A stretch of DNA of 64,000 nucleotides, taken from Vanilla planifolia. Taxonomy: Eukaryota > Streptophyta > Magnoliopsida > Asparagales > Orchidaceae. Positions 1 through 12,880 of this stretch are shown one piece after another. The stretch is from assembly GCA_023846275.1 (NCBI GenBank), contig CM043875.1, forward strand, positions 24,470,851-24,534,850, in the 5' to 3' direction. The notes below the pieces were generated by a model that saw nothing but the letters and a program-made list of their open reading frames with translations, had not been told where the DNA came from and searched no databases. A program made the position numbers and the translations under genes. Each line of letters opens with the position of its first letter. Positions within the stretch are counted from its first letter, which is position 1.

Positions 1-903
1 ATGAAAAATCTTACAATAGAATCATAGCATGAAAACTAACACTTTCCTTTCTAATAGAATCTTATTGATAAGTTGCCTCTGCAATTGACCCTAAAATTTT
101 CTGAAAGCTACAATCCACAAAAGAATTGACATTAATATATTCTATTACATTAGATATTAATTTAGAGTATCTTAAAAGCTATTAGTTCAATCATGGTAAA
201 ACTCCTATTGTTGGGTGCTAATTAATTGATAGATAAAAGTCTTGAAAATTATTGGTCAATTTTTGCTTTGATTTCTGCTCACATAGTATTCAATCTCTGT
301 GTCAAATTTTCTCAAAAAAAAAAAGTAAACCAACTGCTTTGATGTAAGGACATTCTTAGTTAAAAGGTAACATATTGACCATAAACACTATTAACAATAA
401 ACTTGTGAAATTAAACAACATTATGAAAATCCCCTATAATCTAACACACCTCCATCTTATTTATAGTACCCAAAAATTTAAATTAGTCTTAATTGTGAGA
501 AAGAGTTAAATTTATGAAAGTTTTGAATGAATAGAAACCAAAAAAAATTTTGATAAAACTTTTATTAAGGCTCTAAAAGTATACCAGTTCTAACTTTTAC
601 TACGCAACTAAACTTAAATTTTCATAAATTAACTACACTAAGCACCATTCTATATGATAAATTCTATTTTCAATCTCAATGATAAAAGGACATCTCATGC
701 TAGCAATTTATCATAGATGAAAGATGACTATATACTAGGAGGAGTGTATAATTATAAAGCAACTCCTCTAGCAAATGCCCAAACATCACATAGCAAAGCA
801 ATCAACTAGCACAAGGATAAAATATTAAATGACTTGTTCCTAAAAAAAGATGCAAGAGTTTAAGGGAGAATCCAATTCAATGCATGGAAATAAAGAGTCA
901 TGC
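1..903 (-). other. Probable intron 3 of the nicastrin gene
   Basis: AT-rich sequence to the left of the last visible nicastrin exon. I looked on the minus strand for the next expected segment (a motif resembling GVLVES) and did not find it, so the next exon probably lies beyond base 1. No repeat or RNA gene is recognisable. Confidence 0.5.
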
Positions 904-3900
904 CTGAGGAAAAAATCTTCCATCTCATGCAAAGGAACCAAAACTGCAGATGAATGACCTATTTGTTTGTAAACTCTCTCTAGCCTGAAAACTGGTGCAA
1001 CAATCTTATTCTCACCTGGATCTGTAAATGCCAATTATGATGAATCATCAGAAAGTATAAGCAAAAATTAAGGATAGCTTGACATTAACAATCATGAATT
1101 TTAATCGCATCAACCAAGCTCTGGAATTCGAAGACAATTGCATCTCAGGGCAGAGTTCCTTACTACAAGGTGAGTACCTTGCAGGTTCAAACAGGGCATT
1201 TCTTACACTTTGCCTGTAAAATTTTCAATTGACACTTACCTATTAAATAACTAAACCAATTAAATTCTTAAACTTGGCCATCATGTTCCCTACATGACAA
1301 TTTTGCCCCTAAAAAAGATTGTCTTGTTAACTTCAAATGTAAGTGCAAGAATGAATTAAATTATTTTATAAGACAAACAACCAAAAATCTGAAAATTGGA
1401 TTAACAAGTTTAAAATCTAAAGGACATTCATCTTAAATAATTCAACTGACAGACCTAAGAGCAAAAATATACACTTTAAGGAATAAATATACAAAATTCA
1501 TAGAGGTCAAATAAATTGAAATATATTTAGGATTAACTATAGATAAGTCTCTCATATTTGACTAATTTTCAAAATAGATCCCTACCGTGTCAAAAACACG
1601 CTGGGCAAATTTACAAATTCCATAAATATTGTAACTACGTTTTTACTCTAAACTAACCTTCTATATAGGAATCCATCTGCAAGCAATAAGGTTTTAAGGG
1701 AAAAAAAAAAGTTAACTAACAAGCTGCCTGTAACATTTACAAAACTTAAATTTATCAAACTAACTTCGAAACCAAAGAGACCTACTTGAAAAATAAGCAA
1801 ACATTCAAACCAATTTGTGTTCTACCCATATGATAAAGAAGAAAATTTATATACATACTTGAGCAACCTATTTCACCAGAAAGATTCAAAAGCCTGACAC
1901 ATGGGTATCCATCAACAATTAAATACATTTCCTTCTCAAGGCTAGGTATCGACTCCAGTGTGCTAGCATCTCCTGACAATATCCAAACAAAATAAATTTT
2001 GACCCAATGTTAGTGACAAAGCATGTAAAGGAGAAAGATGTAGAGATAAAATAGCATCGTCAGATCTGGATAATTATAAGTACAATTGCATTATTTTGAA
2101 CGAGTCAAAAGCATGTATACAATAACTACGAAAGGCTGCTTCTATGCAAGGATGTAAATGAACTTCAAGAAATGATGAATTGGTTAGTCTACAGACACGA
2201 TTATGATGCTGAAAACAAACGTGTTTTGCTTAAAAGCAACATGCAACTCATTATTGAAAAAATGAAAAGAAAAATAAGATTATTTCAGAACTGCATAACT
2301 AATCCTAATATTGTAAAGGCTAATATAAGCATTAAATTTTTAGAAGTACTGAAGATGATAGTATAATAATACTAAAATTTACAAAGTACAAAATTATCTA
2401 ATCAAGGAAATTTCTTTGGCAAATTCATCCAACTTTAATCTCAATACAAATAAATCAAGATGTAAGCTGGGCTATGCATGATAAAGTGATTTTTTTTTTT
2501 TTTTTACTTCTGTTCTCAAATCAAAGTTGGCTCAAGTTCCACTTATTTTCCACAAACTGGTTCTATCCCCCCTCTCTTTTATTTACTTCTTTACCCCCTT
2601 TTAGGTGACTGATAGAATAATAGGATTTCATGTCAGTATAAAAGCGACCAGAGTTAACAGAGGAAGTTCAAATAAAAAAGAGCTAAAAGGTTTTACTGGA
2701 AAGAAAAAATGTTTTAAAATTGTTTCTCGTCTATATTACCACTCACCACCTAAGTATCACCATTCCACAAAAATGATTTATTTGCATGCTTGCACATGGA
2801 AAACCGAAACTCTATTCCACACATAATCGATCTCATTTGCAAAATATCACCAAAGAATCAAGAAAGCCTAAATTTATAAGCATGTCCCAATTACAAACAT
2901 TTTCCATTTGTTTTGGCTAAGTGAACATGGAAGTTTTCCATCAAAAGTTTGGGTGATAGAGTTAACTAGAATTGTCTTCTTGATCTTAAGTTTAAAGCAT
3001 TACGAAAACATGGACTAGATCAATTGCTCCTTGAGACAAACTATGATAAATCCTCAAATTTAAATTGAAAAACAAATTTGGAGTTGGTGACATTAAAAGA
3101 ACCAAATTCCTATATCACAAAGCAAGAAAGAAAAAAGAAAAATCCTTACACAAGCAGTTGTCAAAATGATGGCTACATATCCATGTGCACGTGTCTGATT
3201 AAAGAGAAGCAAATGAAAAAAGTTCACTATTAAGATGTGAAAATCCTGTGACAGCATCGCAATTGTTTTATCACACAACTAACTACAGCTTTGGGCCACT
3301 GCTGAAGCAGTACAATTCAAGGTTCCAAATAGCAATCAAGCATTGGAAAAAAATTTATACTGAAAGAATTAAAAAATTCTATGATTCATAAGATGCAACT
3401 TGAAATATGAATAAGAACAAGATGGTAAAAGCATTGAAACAATAAAATCAGTGTAAAACAGAATCTATGTTAAAAAAGTAAGTGCAACAAGATATGCCTC
3501 CCGAAGTTCACTATTGAGATGTGAAAATCCTGTGACAGCATCCCAATTGTTTTATCACACAACTAACTACAGCTTTGGGCCACTATTGAAGCAGTACAAT
3601 TCAAGGTTCCAAATAGCAATCAAGCATTGGAAACAAATTTATACTGAAAGGATTAAAAAATTCTATGATTCATAAGATGCAACTTGAAATATAAAAGAGA
3701 ACAAGATGGTAAAAGCATTGAAACAATAAAATCAGTGTTAAACAGAATCTATGTTAAAAAAATAAGTGCAACAAGATATGCCTCCCGAAGTTGCACTCCA
3801 TTCCAGTTTTATCAACCTTGTTGGCCCATGGTATCCCATCCACAAAACAAACACAAATGTACGTGCACACACCACCCTCCCACCCAAAGTGTAATATATC

Positions 3901-6900
3901 TAATTAACAAATGAGATATTCAAAAACTGGTTTGCTTCTTGCGGTATTGTAATGGCACAATAATGAAAAAGGCATCATTAACAATACAAGGCATTTACCG
4001 AAAGAGGTGAACACAAATATAAGAAAAGAAGTACTAAAATGGATAGTCTGACTCTACAAAATTCACTTGTGAAAATGCAAAATAACAGATAGAAATAGAA
4101 GAAGACATTGATTTTCAGGGTAATTTGCATCCCAAATTCTTATGCTAAGGCTCTTGTTGCATACACTGTTCAAATAGACAACCAACACTTGCGGTACCCC
4201 TTAAAGACTTGGCACCGTGAACATGTCGATCAAAAGCACAAAGTTCAATTGCACCCTTAGCAGAAATATTTTCAATTGAATATGGCATGCTGAATAGTTT
4301 TGGATATTGAAAATGTGCAAATTGTTTTCCAAATTTTAAAAAGTACTGTCACTTTTAGCATGTCGATAAGTGTGGCTCAAACTTAAATATCACAAATTAT
4401 CATATGATGTTCAAATTATATCAAAAAGTTAAGAAGGGTCATATTTATAACAATTATGTTATCATCTATTATGCTATATGTTCTTGGAAAGTTTGGATAA
4501 CATAGCAATGCATCATCTAACCATGGATAAATTCACCATATTGGTTGTGCATAAAAGGTTTCAAAATTATGCATGAATCATTGCATTAATCATTACAATA
4601 TTATATACCAACTTGTACATATACTAATCACTAATACACCACTTTCTATTCACAAAAATATCTTATGTACCACTTTTTGCCAACACACGTTAATTTGATT
4701 AATATAATAATTTGTGCCAATAATCAATAACATAACACTTTAAATTTTCAAAAAGTACTAATTTACAAATTTGTTTCACCCTAATTAAACCATGGTTAAA
4801 ACAAGGTCACAATAATAAGAAATTTTTTGTTACATATAATAAGCTCTTAAAAATATTTTTCCAAATCTTTTTATTTGATAAAAATAGGCATTATCTTTCC
4901 CATAAAATAAACATCTAAACTTCTCAACAAGAACAGAGAAAATAATAATTTAAATTAGAATGCAAAGGGTAGAATGTTGTTTTTGGAGAAAATGTGTTTG
5001 TCTATCATACTTGGCTTTCTCAGAGGCAGATAGTTAGCAAAAATAGATCCAATAAAGAAGAAGGATACAAGAATTTTGGAATTTTGTTTCAAACTTCTTA
5101 AAATGTGTCATAAACATCATTTTAGATTTTTTATTGATGCACAGATCACGACCACGATAGAGATTTCTCGACAAGAATTTATTTAGAGAAAAGATGAGAA
5201 TGAGATAAAGTGAAAGAGAATTTTTTTAGATCTAAAATTCAAATTTTAATAATTTGAAATCAATTTTCAATCATTATTATTTTATAATTTATATCTAACA
5301 TTTCAAAAGGTATTTGTGCACATCATTGATGATATTTTAGTGCATATCATGAGATCTCTCAGACATGCCATAAGATCTACCTTAACATGTAAAGTTTGGC
5401 TAAATTAGTCTTAAGGGCAATTTAAATGGTCTCAAGAGTAAACATTGTAATCATATGGATAAGAAATAATTTCAAAAGTATTGAGAGAAACTTCAATAGC
5501 ACATATAGAAACTTTCATGATATCGAAAATGATTCCATTAAACATGGCCTCCTTTTTGAAGATATAAGTTCTATTGAAACTTCTTTAATGAATGTAACTA
5601 GATATCCTAATATAGTTTCCTTAAACTACCTTAAGATGTTTGCTATTCATTGAAACTAATCTCATCCATATACCTTTACGAGTAATATTTTTTGTCATTT
5701 CCTATTAACACAGTAAATAAGTTTGATTCTTTAACTCTTTTTTATGGGTTTTTTATCCAAAATAATATTACTCTAAAGAAATTCTACTCCCAAAATTAGA
5801 TCATCAATTGAAGTTAAAGTCTTGTAAGGTTCTCCCCCCAATATGGAAAACACAACTAGTTTCAAAATCTCAATTTTGATCACTGAATGCATTTTCATGT
5901 ATGACGATAACTTAAGCTCATAAGCATTGTCACTATCCTCTCTAAGATGAAAAAAAAGACAATATCAACCCAATTAAAGCTCCCTTCTTCTTTGAGCCCA
6001 TCCATGCTTATGAGATATCAAGCTAGATTTCAAACTTCACATTGACTTCCTTCTTAATGTATATCATGCCTTTCATATACCTTTTCTAGGACTTTTCTAA
6101 TTGCTTTTCCACTTCAACAAGAATTCTACATATTTTCTCAAAAAAAAGTTACACTTGATGATGTGCCCATCTCTTGACAATAAAAAAATAGTTGATTTAA
6201 AGTTCTAAATCAAATGGACTTTATCCCAAATATACTTCAAATGGGCATAATGATTAGTTGAGCCACAAAGCACTAGATTACAAGTAGTTTGAAGATACAA
6301 TACACTTTAATTTCATACTTTCAGATGTCATGACATATAAGCATGAAGGACCTAAAAGAGTGTTCTATTCATGACATCACTTTGTTTGTCAGTTTGAAGA
6401 TAAAAAAATGTACTCCTCTTTCTTGTTGCCCATCATCAACTAGAGCGTACACCAAAACCCACTTAAAAACTTGCATTCCTAATAAATACTATCGAAGATG
6501 GAAGTATGAATGGCAACCACACATTTTGGAAGAATAATAAGGCAAGTTTCTCATAACTACTTGTTCCTCAAATCTCATCACAAAAATGATGGTGACAGTA
6601 TTGCCATCTTTGAAAACATCTGGACCATCACAAAGAAAACTTTTAATTCCCCACTGATGTAACACTAAACTTCCTATGAAGTTCATCAAGATGCTTTCCC
6701 ATGGCCATTGGAACAAATAACGACAAGTAAAATTTCTTCTTTTGATTAGCAAATTTGGTTATAGAACAAATCATTATTTAATAAATAAAACCTCTCAATT
6801 CATCTGCGGTCAACACACATAGCTTTTTTATACTATTTAAGTTATCCCAAAAGACCCACACTTGAGAATCTTGAATCTTGTGCTCCATTGATCCTCCTCT

Positions 6901-9900
6901 TCTAACTTCTTCCACAACCACAACAATGCCACATTCCTCTTCATATCTTATCAAATGCTCATGTTAAACATATTTTACTTCTGGCATTATTGAAGCATAT
7001 ATTGGCATCCTTAGAATCATTTTTGTCAGTTCATTTTACACCCTTCTCATATTTGATGAACAATAACTAAGACATTCACTTCATATGTCATGATTCCTAC
7101 AACATAGACAAATTGCATAGATATTGCATAAGTTGGTGCTCAAACATTCAACATAATCTCCTTAAAGAATTTATAAGGACAACAATGTTTAATTAGTTGA
7201 TGTAATGTAAGAAGCTCTTTGCATTATATAAGCTAATTTCTCTAAGAATGTTGTAAAAGCTTAAAATGGTATATACAAGAGATCTTCCTTTCTCCACTAA
7301 ATCAAACCCACCAGCATAACCAAAAAAACCTAGCTAGATATCAAATATGTTGGCAATTAAGCAAAATTAAGACATTGGCTTTCCTCGTGATCATCTTCAA
7401 CTAACATAATGTTTTGTAGTCCATTGAAATTTTTAACAAGCTTGAGTCAATGCATGAAAAAATTTGACTATTTCAAAAAAGCCTTCTATGAACTTGAGAA
7501 GATATTAGCAAACTCCAATGAAACTTTCAATGTTAGGTAGACAATTGGTTTGAGCCAATCTTGTATGACTCTTAACTTTCTAATGTCAAACTCATTCATT
7601 GGCTTTGAACATTATTTTATGAATCTTAACTTCTCTGAGTCCTATTTTTTATGAGAGCTCTAAATAAACAAGTCTTTTTTATCTTCTTAAATTTACACAT
7701 AAGCTCATTCTATTGTATTACGGTAAATACCTTCACATGTTTTACGTCTCAACTAAAAAGAGAATGTTCTTGAGATATATAACAACAAAGTCCTCAAAAT
7801 ACGTTCTTAAAATGTAATTCATGTGATGCATGAACGTAATCAATGCATTGCATAGTCTAAATGATATGATAAGCCATTTGTAAAACCCTAATTGAGTTTT
7901 GAAAGCTACTTTCCAAGATTTGTGCTAGTGGATTCTCACTTTGTGATATCCCAACTTCATGCCACGTCTTGACAAGATCACGATTTATTAAAATTAGTCA
8001 AGCAAATCATCAATTCTCAAAAGATGATACATGGTCAAGCGAAATAGTAGATGCACATTCTCCATTGCCAAACTTTCATTGGTATCATATACATCAGTCA
8101 CATGGTGAACTACTCAGCTTAGAAGCCCCATTTTCTAATACTCCATCTATAATCTCCTGATTTTTAATTACTAAATTTGATTCCTAGCAATGATAAGAAA
8201 CAAGGCATTTGATACAAGATTTATCTAATGTGCCAAACACATCACAATGGTAGTACTTTTGGCTCTTTAAACACAAGAAGAAATTTATCCACAAGATTCT
8301 TTGGTTAGTCTCCTAATTCATTTGACATGGGTTTGACTCAACCATTTAATTTTTCATTTCTTACCAGTAGTAAAACATAACTCTAATAGGCATTATCAAG
8401 CTTTTTGACATAAGCAACAAACACGATGTTGTATTTTTCTTTTGATATATAACAATGTATTAATAAGTATTCGATATAAAACTTTTTAGGCAAGCACTTG
8501 AGCAACAACAAGTAATCACCTCAATTTCACTGCTAAATGTTAATACATGCAAATATAAGAAATCAAGGTGTCTAATACAAGATTTATCTAGTGCTCCACA
8601 ACACATTTTGATGGTTCTCTTCTTATTTCTTCAAATATGGTCGAAAATTTATCAATAACATTCTTCGGTTTTCCACCTTAATCAATTGATATTGGCCTGA
8701 GCCAACCATCTAGTTTTTCAAATCGCATCAATAGTAGAGCACAACTCTAGTAACAAGTACTTTTGACCAAAACAACACCTACTAAATAAGTTGTTTATTC
8801 CTTTGAATCTTGTAAAACACAATATTTCATGTTGTCTTTATGAACTAAAATTATTATGCTTTACGAAAGTGCATCACAATCCCAAAAAAAAATGGACAAC
8901 GCAATAGTGGTTAACAAATGTGGAGTGGTATAGCTTCACAAACAATCTTTACACTATACTCTTAAATATGGTAAAATAAAGTTTACATCGTCTCTTGATT
9001 TGAGCTTTAGAATCTTTTCGAATATTAAGTCTGGTCAAGGATGTGGAACTACAGCCAAATTAAATCATTGGATAAGAATAGCAAAGACTACATTTTCTAG
9101 CTTCAAGCATGACAATGACAAGAATGACATCTTGTTTCACTTAAAACTTTGTGAACAGCTCCTTTTGTTTCTCTGTTTTGAGTTGGTCTCAAGACTTTTC
9201 CTTCAACTTTACCAAAGAAAACAAACTTGGACTTGCATCTTGTATTTGCTTAAAAGCTTGCCTTACCATGCTAGCCACCATACCATTGCATTTTCCATTC
9301 TTGTCAAAATTTTCTAGAAATAACTTAGAATGTAATTTCTAGTGTGATGTGACAAGGGAAGAACGGATATGCCCTATAGTAATAGTCCACTATAGAGTAC
9401 AAGATGGAAGCAAAGGAACCACGAGCTCACCATTTCGACAAAAAACCAAAATTTGGAAATATTTTAATAACATGATTGTGGGGTTAGTTATACAAGAAAA
9501 CCCAAGAAATATCTAAAAATTTTGAATATAAAGTTGTACAATATGATTCAAGAGGAAAACCAAACCATTAAAATTTCATAGAGATAATAAAAATTTGATA
9601 AAGAGAATTCACCAAACAATAGCTTCAACTTGGAAACCCTGGGGCCAATTAAGATTTTTTCACAAAAAAGGTCAGATCAAAGGATATGACATATGTTGTG
9701 GAAAACTTTCTAAACTTTCACATTGCCAAATTATATATCAAATAGATGTTGTAAGGCAAAAGAGAGAAAAACATATTGTTTCTATGTTTTTGAAAAAACT
9801 TGTAAGATGAGAAGGAAGAAATCAAGAAGAGAATTAGTGTATGACAAAAAAATGATTGAGACCACAATGAAATCATTGAAAAAAGTCAAAAATTCAATCT

Positions 9901-12741
9901 CCCATAACACTGTAATGACAGAAATAAAATCAACAGGCTATGTCCTTAATGTTGAAAAACAACTTCGTTGAGGTTGAAAAGATGACACAAATCTTTACGT
10001 TCTTAGACCATAGTCAAACCAAGATCTGCATAAAATTCTACCACAACAACAAAGTTTCATTACCACATCATAAAGACTAAAAAATTTGAGTTTTTATAGG
10101 TCTTATATAGCCATGCATGAAGAAGAAGAATAATAAGATATTAAAAACCCAAAGAAAAACCAACCAAATCTAAAACATCATAACACCCCAACACAATCCA
10201 TGTGAACCACTAGAAGTGGTCTAGGCTAGGGTACAGAGGCCACTTTTGTGCCTACAACCTCCATATAACCCTAGAACATCATGCAAATATCATGCATATC
10301 TAAAGCCTAATAAACCCAATATAATCAATTCTTTGCATTGACACATGAAAAGTATAAATAATTGTAAAAAATGCAATAAAAATAATGACAATACCAAAAA
10401 ATACAACATTATCTATATCATCTAATGATTGACTCCAATGATTTAAAAAAAAACATAAAAAGCTATAAAAAATTTTTGGATAGCCACAAAACAATTTATA
10501 GCTAATAAACCACAAAGTTTGGCTAACCTTAAAGCTCTAGAACAATAGATCTATAGAAAGTATTCAAAATAATATTGATAGTATATTTAAATATACATAC
10601 ACTTAACATAAGTCACAAAAACACACTAAAAATAACAAAAGAGTGTCAAGGTTCCTTAATAACCTGATATATATATATATATAATAAGCCAATAATAATG
10701 ACTAAATGCTCCTACACCACAATATTCCATGATGCATTATCCTTAATTTGACAACAATAAAAACAACTTCTATACAATACAATAGATTTTAATGATGAAG
10801 CCACATTAGCCATGTAAGTTGTTGTGAATAAAAAAATAATTTTCTTTTGTTCTTCAACCATGTCTTAGCATTGGAGCCTTCTTTTTAAACTTAGACAAGG
10901 AATTATCCACAAAACTTGTTTTCCATCTCAATTGTTCAATTCCTAGATAGTTTAAATGGCGAATGAATTCAAACTCAGTAGCTATCAAATGTTAGAACTA
11001 TAATATAAATTTTGTCTCAATGTCAACATTTCACCCAAAAGAATTCATGTCATCAAATTTCATTCTTATATTCGTATATAGTTTGTTCTTTACAATGTTA
11101 AAGACTATGTCACATCATCTTTTCAAGAAATCATATAAAAAATAATTCATCATGAATCAACCTTTTGAATAGATTCCAAGTAATTAACTAATCTTGATCA
11201 CAAATGAGCATATGATCAAATGGATCCAATAGAGCAAAGGATGCCATACCAATTCATGAGTATCCATACAAAGAAAATGTCTCTAAATAAACCAAAAAAG
11301 TATCAAGGTTCTAGGCATCAACTTCACTATAATAAAACAACAATTTGACATTTGCTTCAATTTTGAATGAATATTGTTGATTTTCCAAGAGTGAATATGT
11401 GATTTTACATTGTCAAAATCTTCTTCCTCAACAATTTCCCTTAGGTTAATGCCCACCATGACAATTGAAATGCTTAGATGCCAAAATATGATCCTTTTCA
11501 TGCAATTAGCTTTCTCATTAGTGAATAGCAAACAAAAAAAAATCAAGGAATAAGGATTGGATGATTTAGAAATAATGGTTCAAATTGCCTAAGAAGATTA
11601 TTTTAGGCATATCTTCTTAAGTTTAATGATAATATGCAACTCATAATAGCAATGAAAATTTTCTTGCATGTTTTTATTAGAAACAAGAATTAGACAAAAA
11701 TAGAAAAATAGAGAGAGATATTACAACTTCAAAGATTAATTTTTATGATTTTTATGCAACGTCTTATATGTATTTATAAACTTAATAAGGGCATTTTAGT
11801 AAATAGCTAAGGTCGAACAAAACATGAAAATTTCAGCTATGGTGACCTAGAGCTAAACTTCAAGATCTTGAGAATAACAAATAGTTTCATATATCTTGAT
11901 ATTAAATTCCATGGTATAAAGAATGAATCCCTAATCAAAAGTATTAAAAGGGTGAAACAATGCAAAAGATAAATTATTTAATTGAAGCATCAATTAAAAT
12001 TAACACATCAAAAACAGTTAGTTTGGATGAAGCATATATTATAAAATAGTACATTTAATATTCAGTTTTAGCAAGACTTAGCTAGTGAACAAATGTGGTT
12101 AACTCATAGCATTTTTAAAAATAAAGTTGTATAATAGTGATCCTACAAGTATAAAGTGAAATAACAACTAATGATTTAAGTGATATATCCAAACGGCAAT
12201 TCTTTCGCCTTCTAACAATCGTTGTAACCTAGTATCCCATATTTCGCAACCAGTATTCTACAGATCCATAACCTTAACAATAGCATAGTTGACATACCCG
12301 GGTTGTGTAACCAACCACATCTTCTGACGAATTTACAGGAAACACACGTTGGATGCCAAACACAAGAGTAATTACTCGCTTAGCCACAACAACACGGGGT
12401 TAATGCACTTAACCCACCGCATCCCTAGTCAACAAAAACCATCATTAACCATATCCTACCCACAGCACCAACTAAGCGATGCGCCACCACAATCACGGAA
12501 AGACCTCTTTTGATTCCTATTCTCTCCATTCCACAAGAGAAGACACGTTGCCAAAGCAACCAATCGAGGTGAAATCTCTTACATAGAACAGGATGAGACG
12601 CATCCGAATCGTTAGTCGCTGAAAAGAATCAAGGATTTAGTGGAAGAAAGAGAAGATAGACGCACCAACAGCAAAGAAGAAGGAACCGATAGCAAGTAGG
12701 ATGGAGACGAGGACGAGCGGTCGATCCACTGACAGAAACAT
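904..12741 (-). CDS. NCT: Nicastrin (gamma-secretase subunit), 5' part: exons 1-3, continues past base 1
   Basis: Nicastrin is the large type I membrane glycoprotein of gamma-secretase (with presenilin, APH-1 and PEN-2), acting in endomembranes. Three exons read in one frame. Exon 1, 12666-12741, starts at ATG 12741 and gives 25 residues plus one base: MFLSVDRPLV followed by a hydrophobic run ending FFFAV, a signal peptide. Exon 2, 1859-1972, carries the family signature VDGYPCVRLLNLSGEIGCS. Exon 3, 904-1021, continues NPGENKIVAPVFRL and ends HEMEDFFLR, close to what I recall of plant nicastrins. Phases fit at both junctions (G|GA = Gly, A|AT = Asn). Exon 1 has donor GTGCGT and exon 2 donor GTATGT; both downstream acceptors are AG. 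After FFLR there is no GT donor; the sequence AG|GCATGA suggests a GC-AG intron, so the 904 boundary is the least certain. The peptidase-like ectodomain and C-terminal membrane segment lie outside the window. Identity is by recalled family motifs, not a search. Confidence 0.87.
1022..1858 (-). other. Nicastrin intron 2
   Basis: An 837-nt intron between exon 2 (donor GTATGT at 1858) and exon 3 (acceptor CAG just above 1021). AT-rich, with no recognisable element inside. Confidence 0.8.
3221..3787. repeat. 284-bp tandem duplication
   Basis: Copy 1 is 3221-3504 and copy 2 3505-3787. Both begin AGTTCACTATT and end near GCCTCCCGA, with only scattered differences by eye (for example GACAGCATCGC versus GACAGCATCCC). 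The high identity suggests a fairly recent duplication inside nicastrin intron 1. No coding content is evident. Confidence 0.92.
5780..8820 (-). mobile_element. Decayed Ty3/gypsy retrotransposon, pol region (RT - RNase H - integrase)
   Basis: A fossil element on the minus strand, the same orientation as the nicastrin gene. From high to low coordinates come: an RT linker region (about 8190-8810, partly duplicated), reverse transcriptase (about 7500-8150, with matches such as FEDFVVIYLKNILF), a stretch where RNase H would lie (about 6800-7500), and integrase (about 5790-6750, with a LQTDKQSDVMNRTL-like segment and a C-terminal SYMKMHSVIKIEILKL-like segment). This order is diagnostic of Ty3/gypsy. 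It is broken many times over and clearly old. I could not place its LTRs, so the true ends lie outside these limits, perhaps beyond 9340 on the right. Confidence 0.75.
8190..8812. repeat. Diverged direct duplication inside the gypsy relic
   Basis: Two related segments, about 8190-8450 and 8552-8812, offset by about 363 bp. Shared landmarks are TACAAGATTTATCTA, a region around CAAGATTCTTTGGTT / TAACATTCTTCGGTT, and a TTGTATTTTTCTTTTGA / TTGTTTATTCCTTTGAA end. Divergence is substantial, so the duplication is old. Confidence 0.7.
8821..12183. other. Intronic stretch with no assigned element
   Basis: AT-rich intron 1 sequence. Parts (about 9340-10300) have the uneven composition of old retroelement DNA, possibly more of the gypsy relic, but no domain, terminal repeat or target duplication was convincing. 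A short (AT)n run lies at about 10669-10682. Confidence 0.4.
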
Positions 12742-12880
12742 GGCGTAAAAACCCTCCCGAACGCAGCAGAGCTCACGGCACAATGAGCCGCCGCCGTTCA
12801 CTTTCCAACCACGAAGACCCTTCGTCGAAAAACTATAGTAATTTACGAGATAACTAGTGCTTTAAGCGGACACTTATAGA
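12742..12880 (-). promoter_or_regulatory. Nicastrin 5' leader and putative core promoter
   Basis: Directly upstream of ATG 12741 is a GC-richer leader with no upstream ATG on the minus strand in the first 100 nt. A TATA-like CTATAAG (minus strand, about 12873-12879) lies roughly 130 nt before the ATG, a plausible distance for a short leader. Assignment by position and motif only. Confidence 0.4.

Larger units (their letters stand above)
1973..12665 (-). other. Nicastrin intron 1 (10.7 kb, repeat-filled)
   Basis: The donor GTGCGT follows exon 1 at 12665 and the acceptor TTGTCAG precedes exon 2 at 1973. The intron holds a 284-bp tandem duplication (3221-3787) and a decayed Ty3/gypsy pol region (about 5780-8820). 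Stretches around 1980-3200, 3800-5750 and 8820-12180 are AT-rich with no element I can name. The 480 bp next to exon 1 are less AT-rich and look non-repetitive. No extra coding exon is needed, because exons 1 and 2 join in phase and in the expected protein order. Confidence 0.75.
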
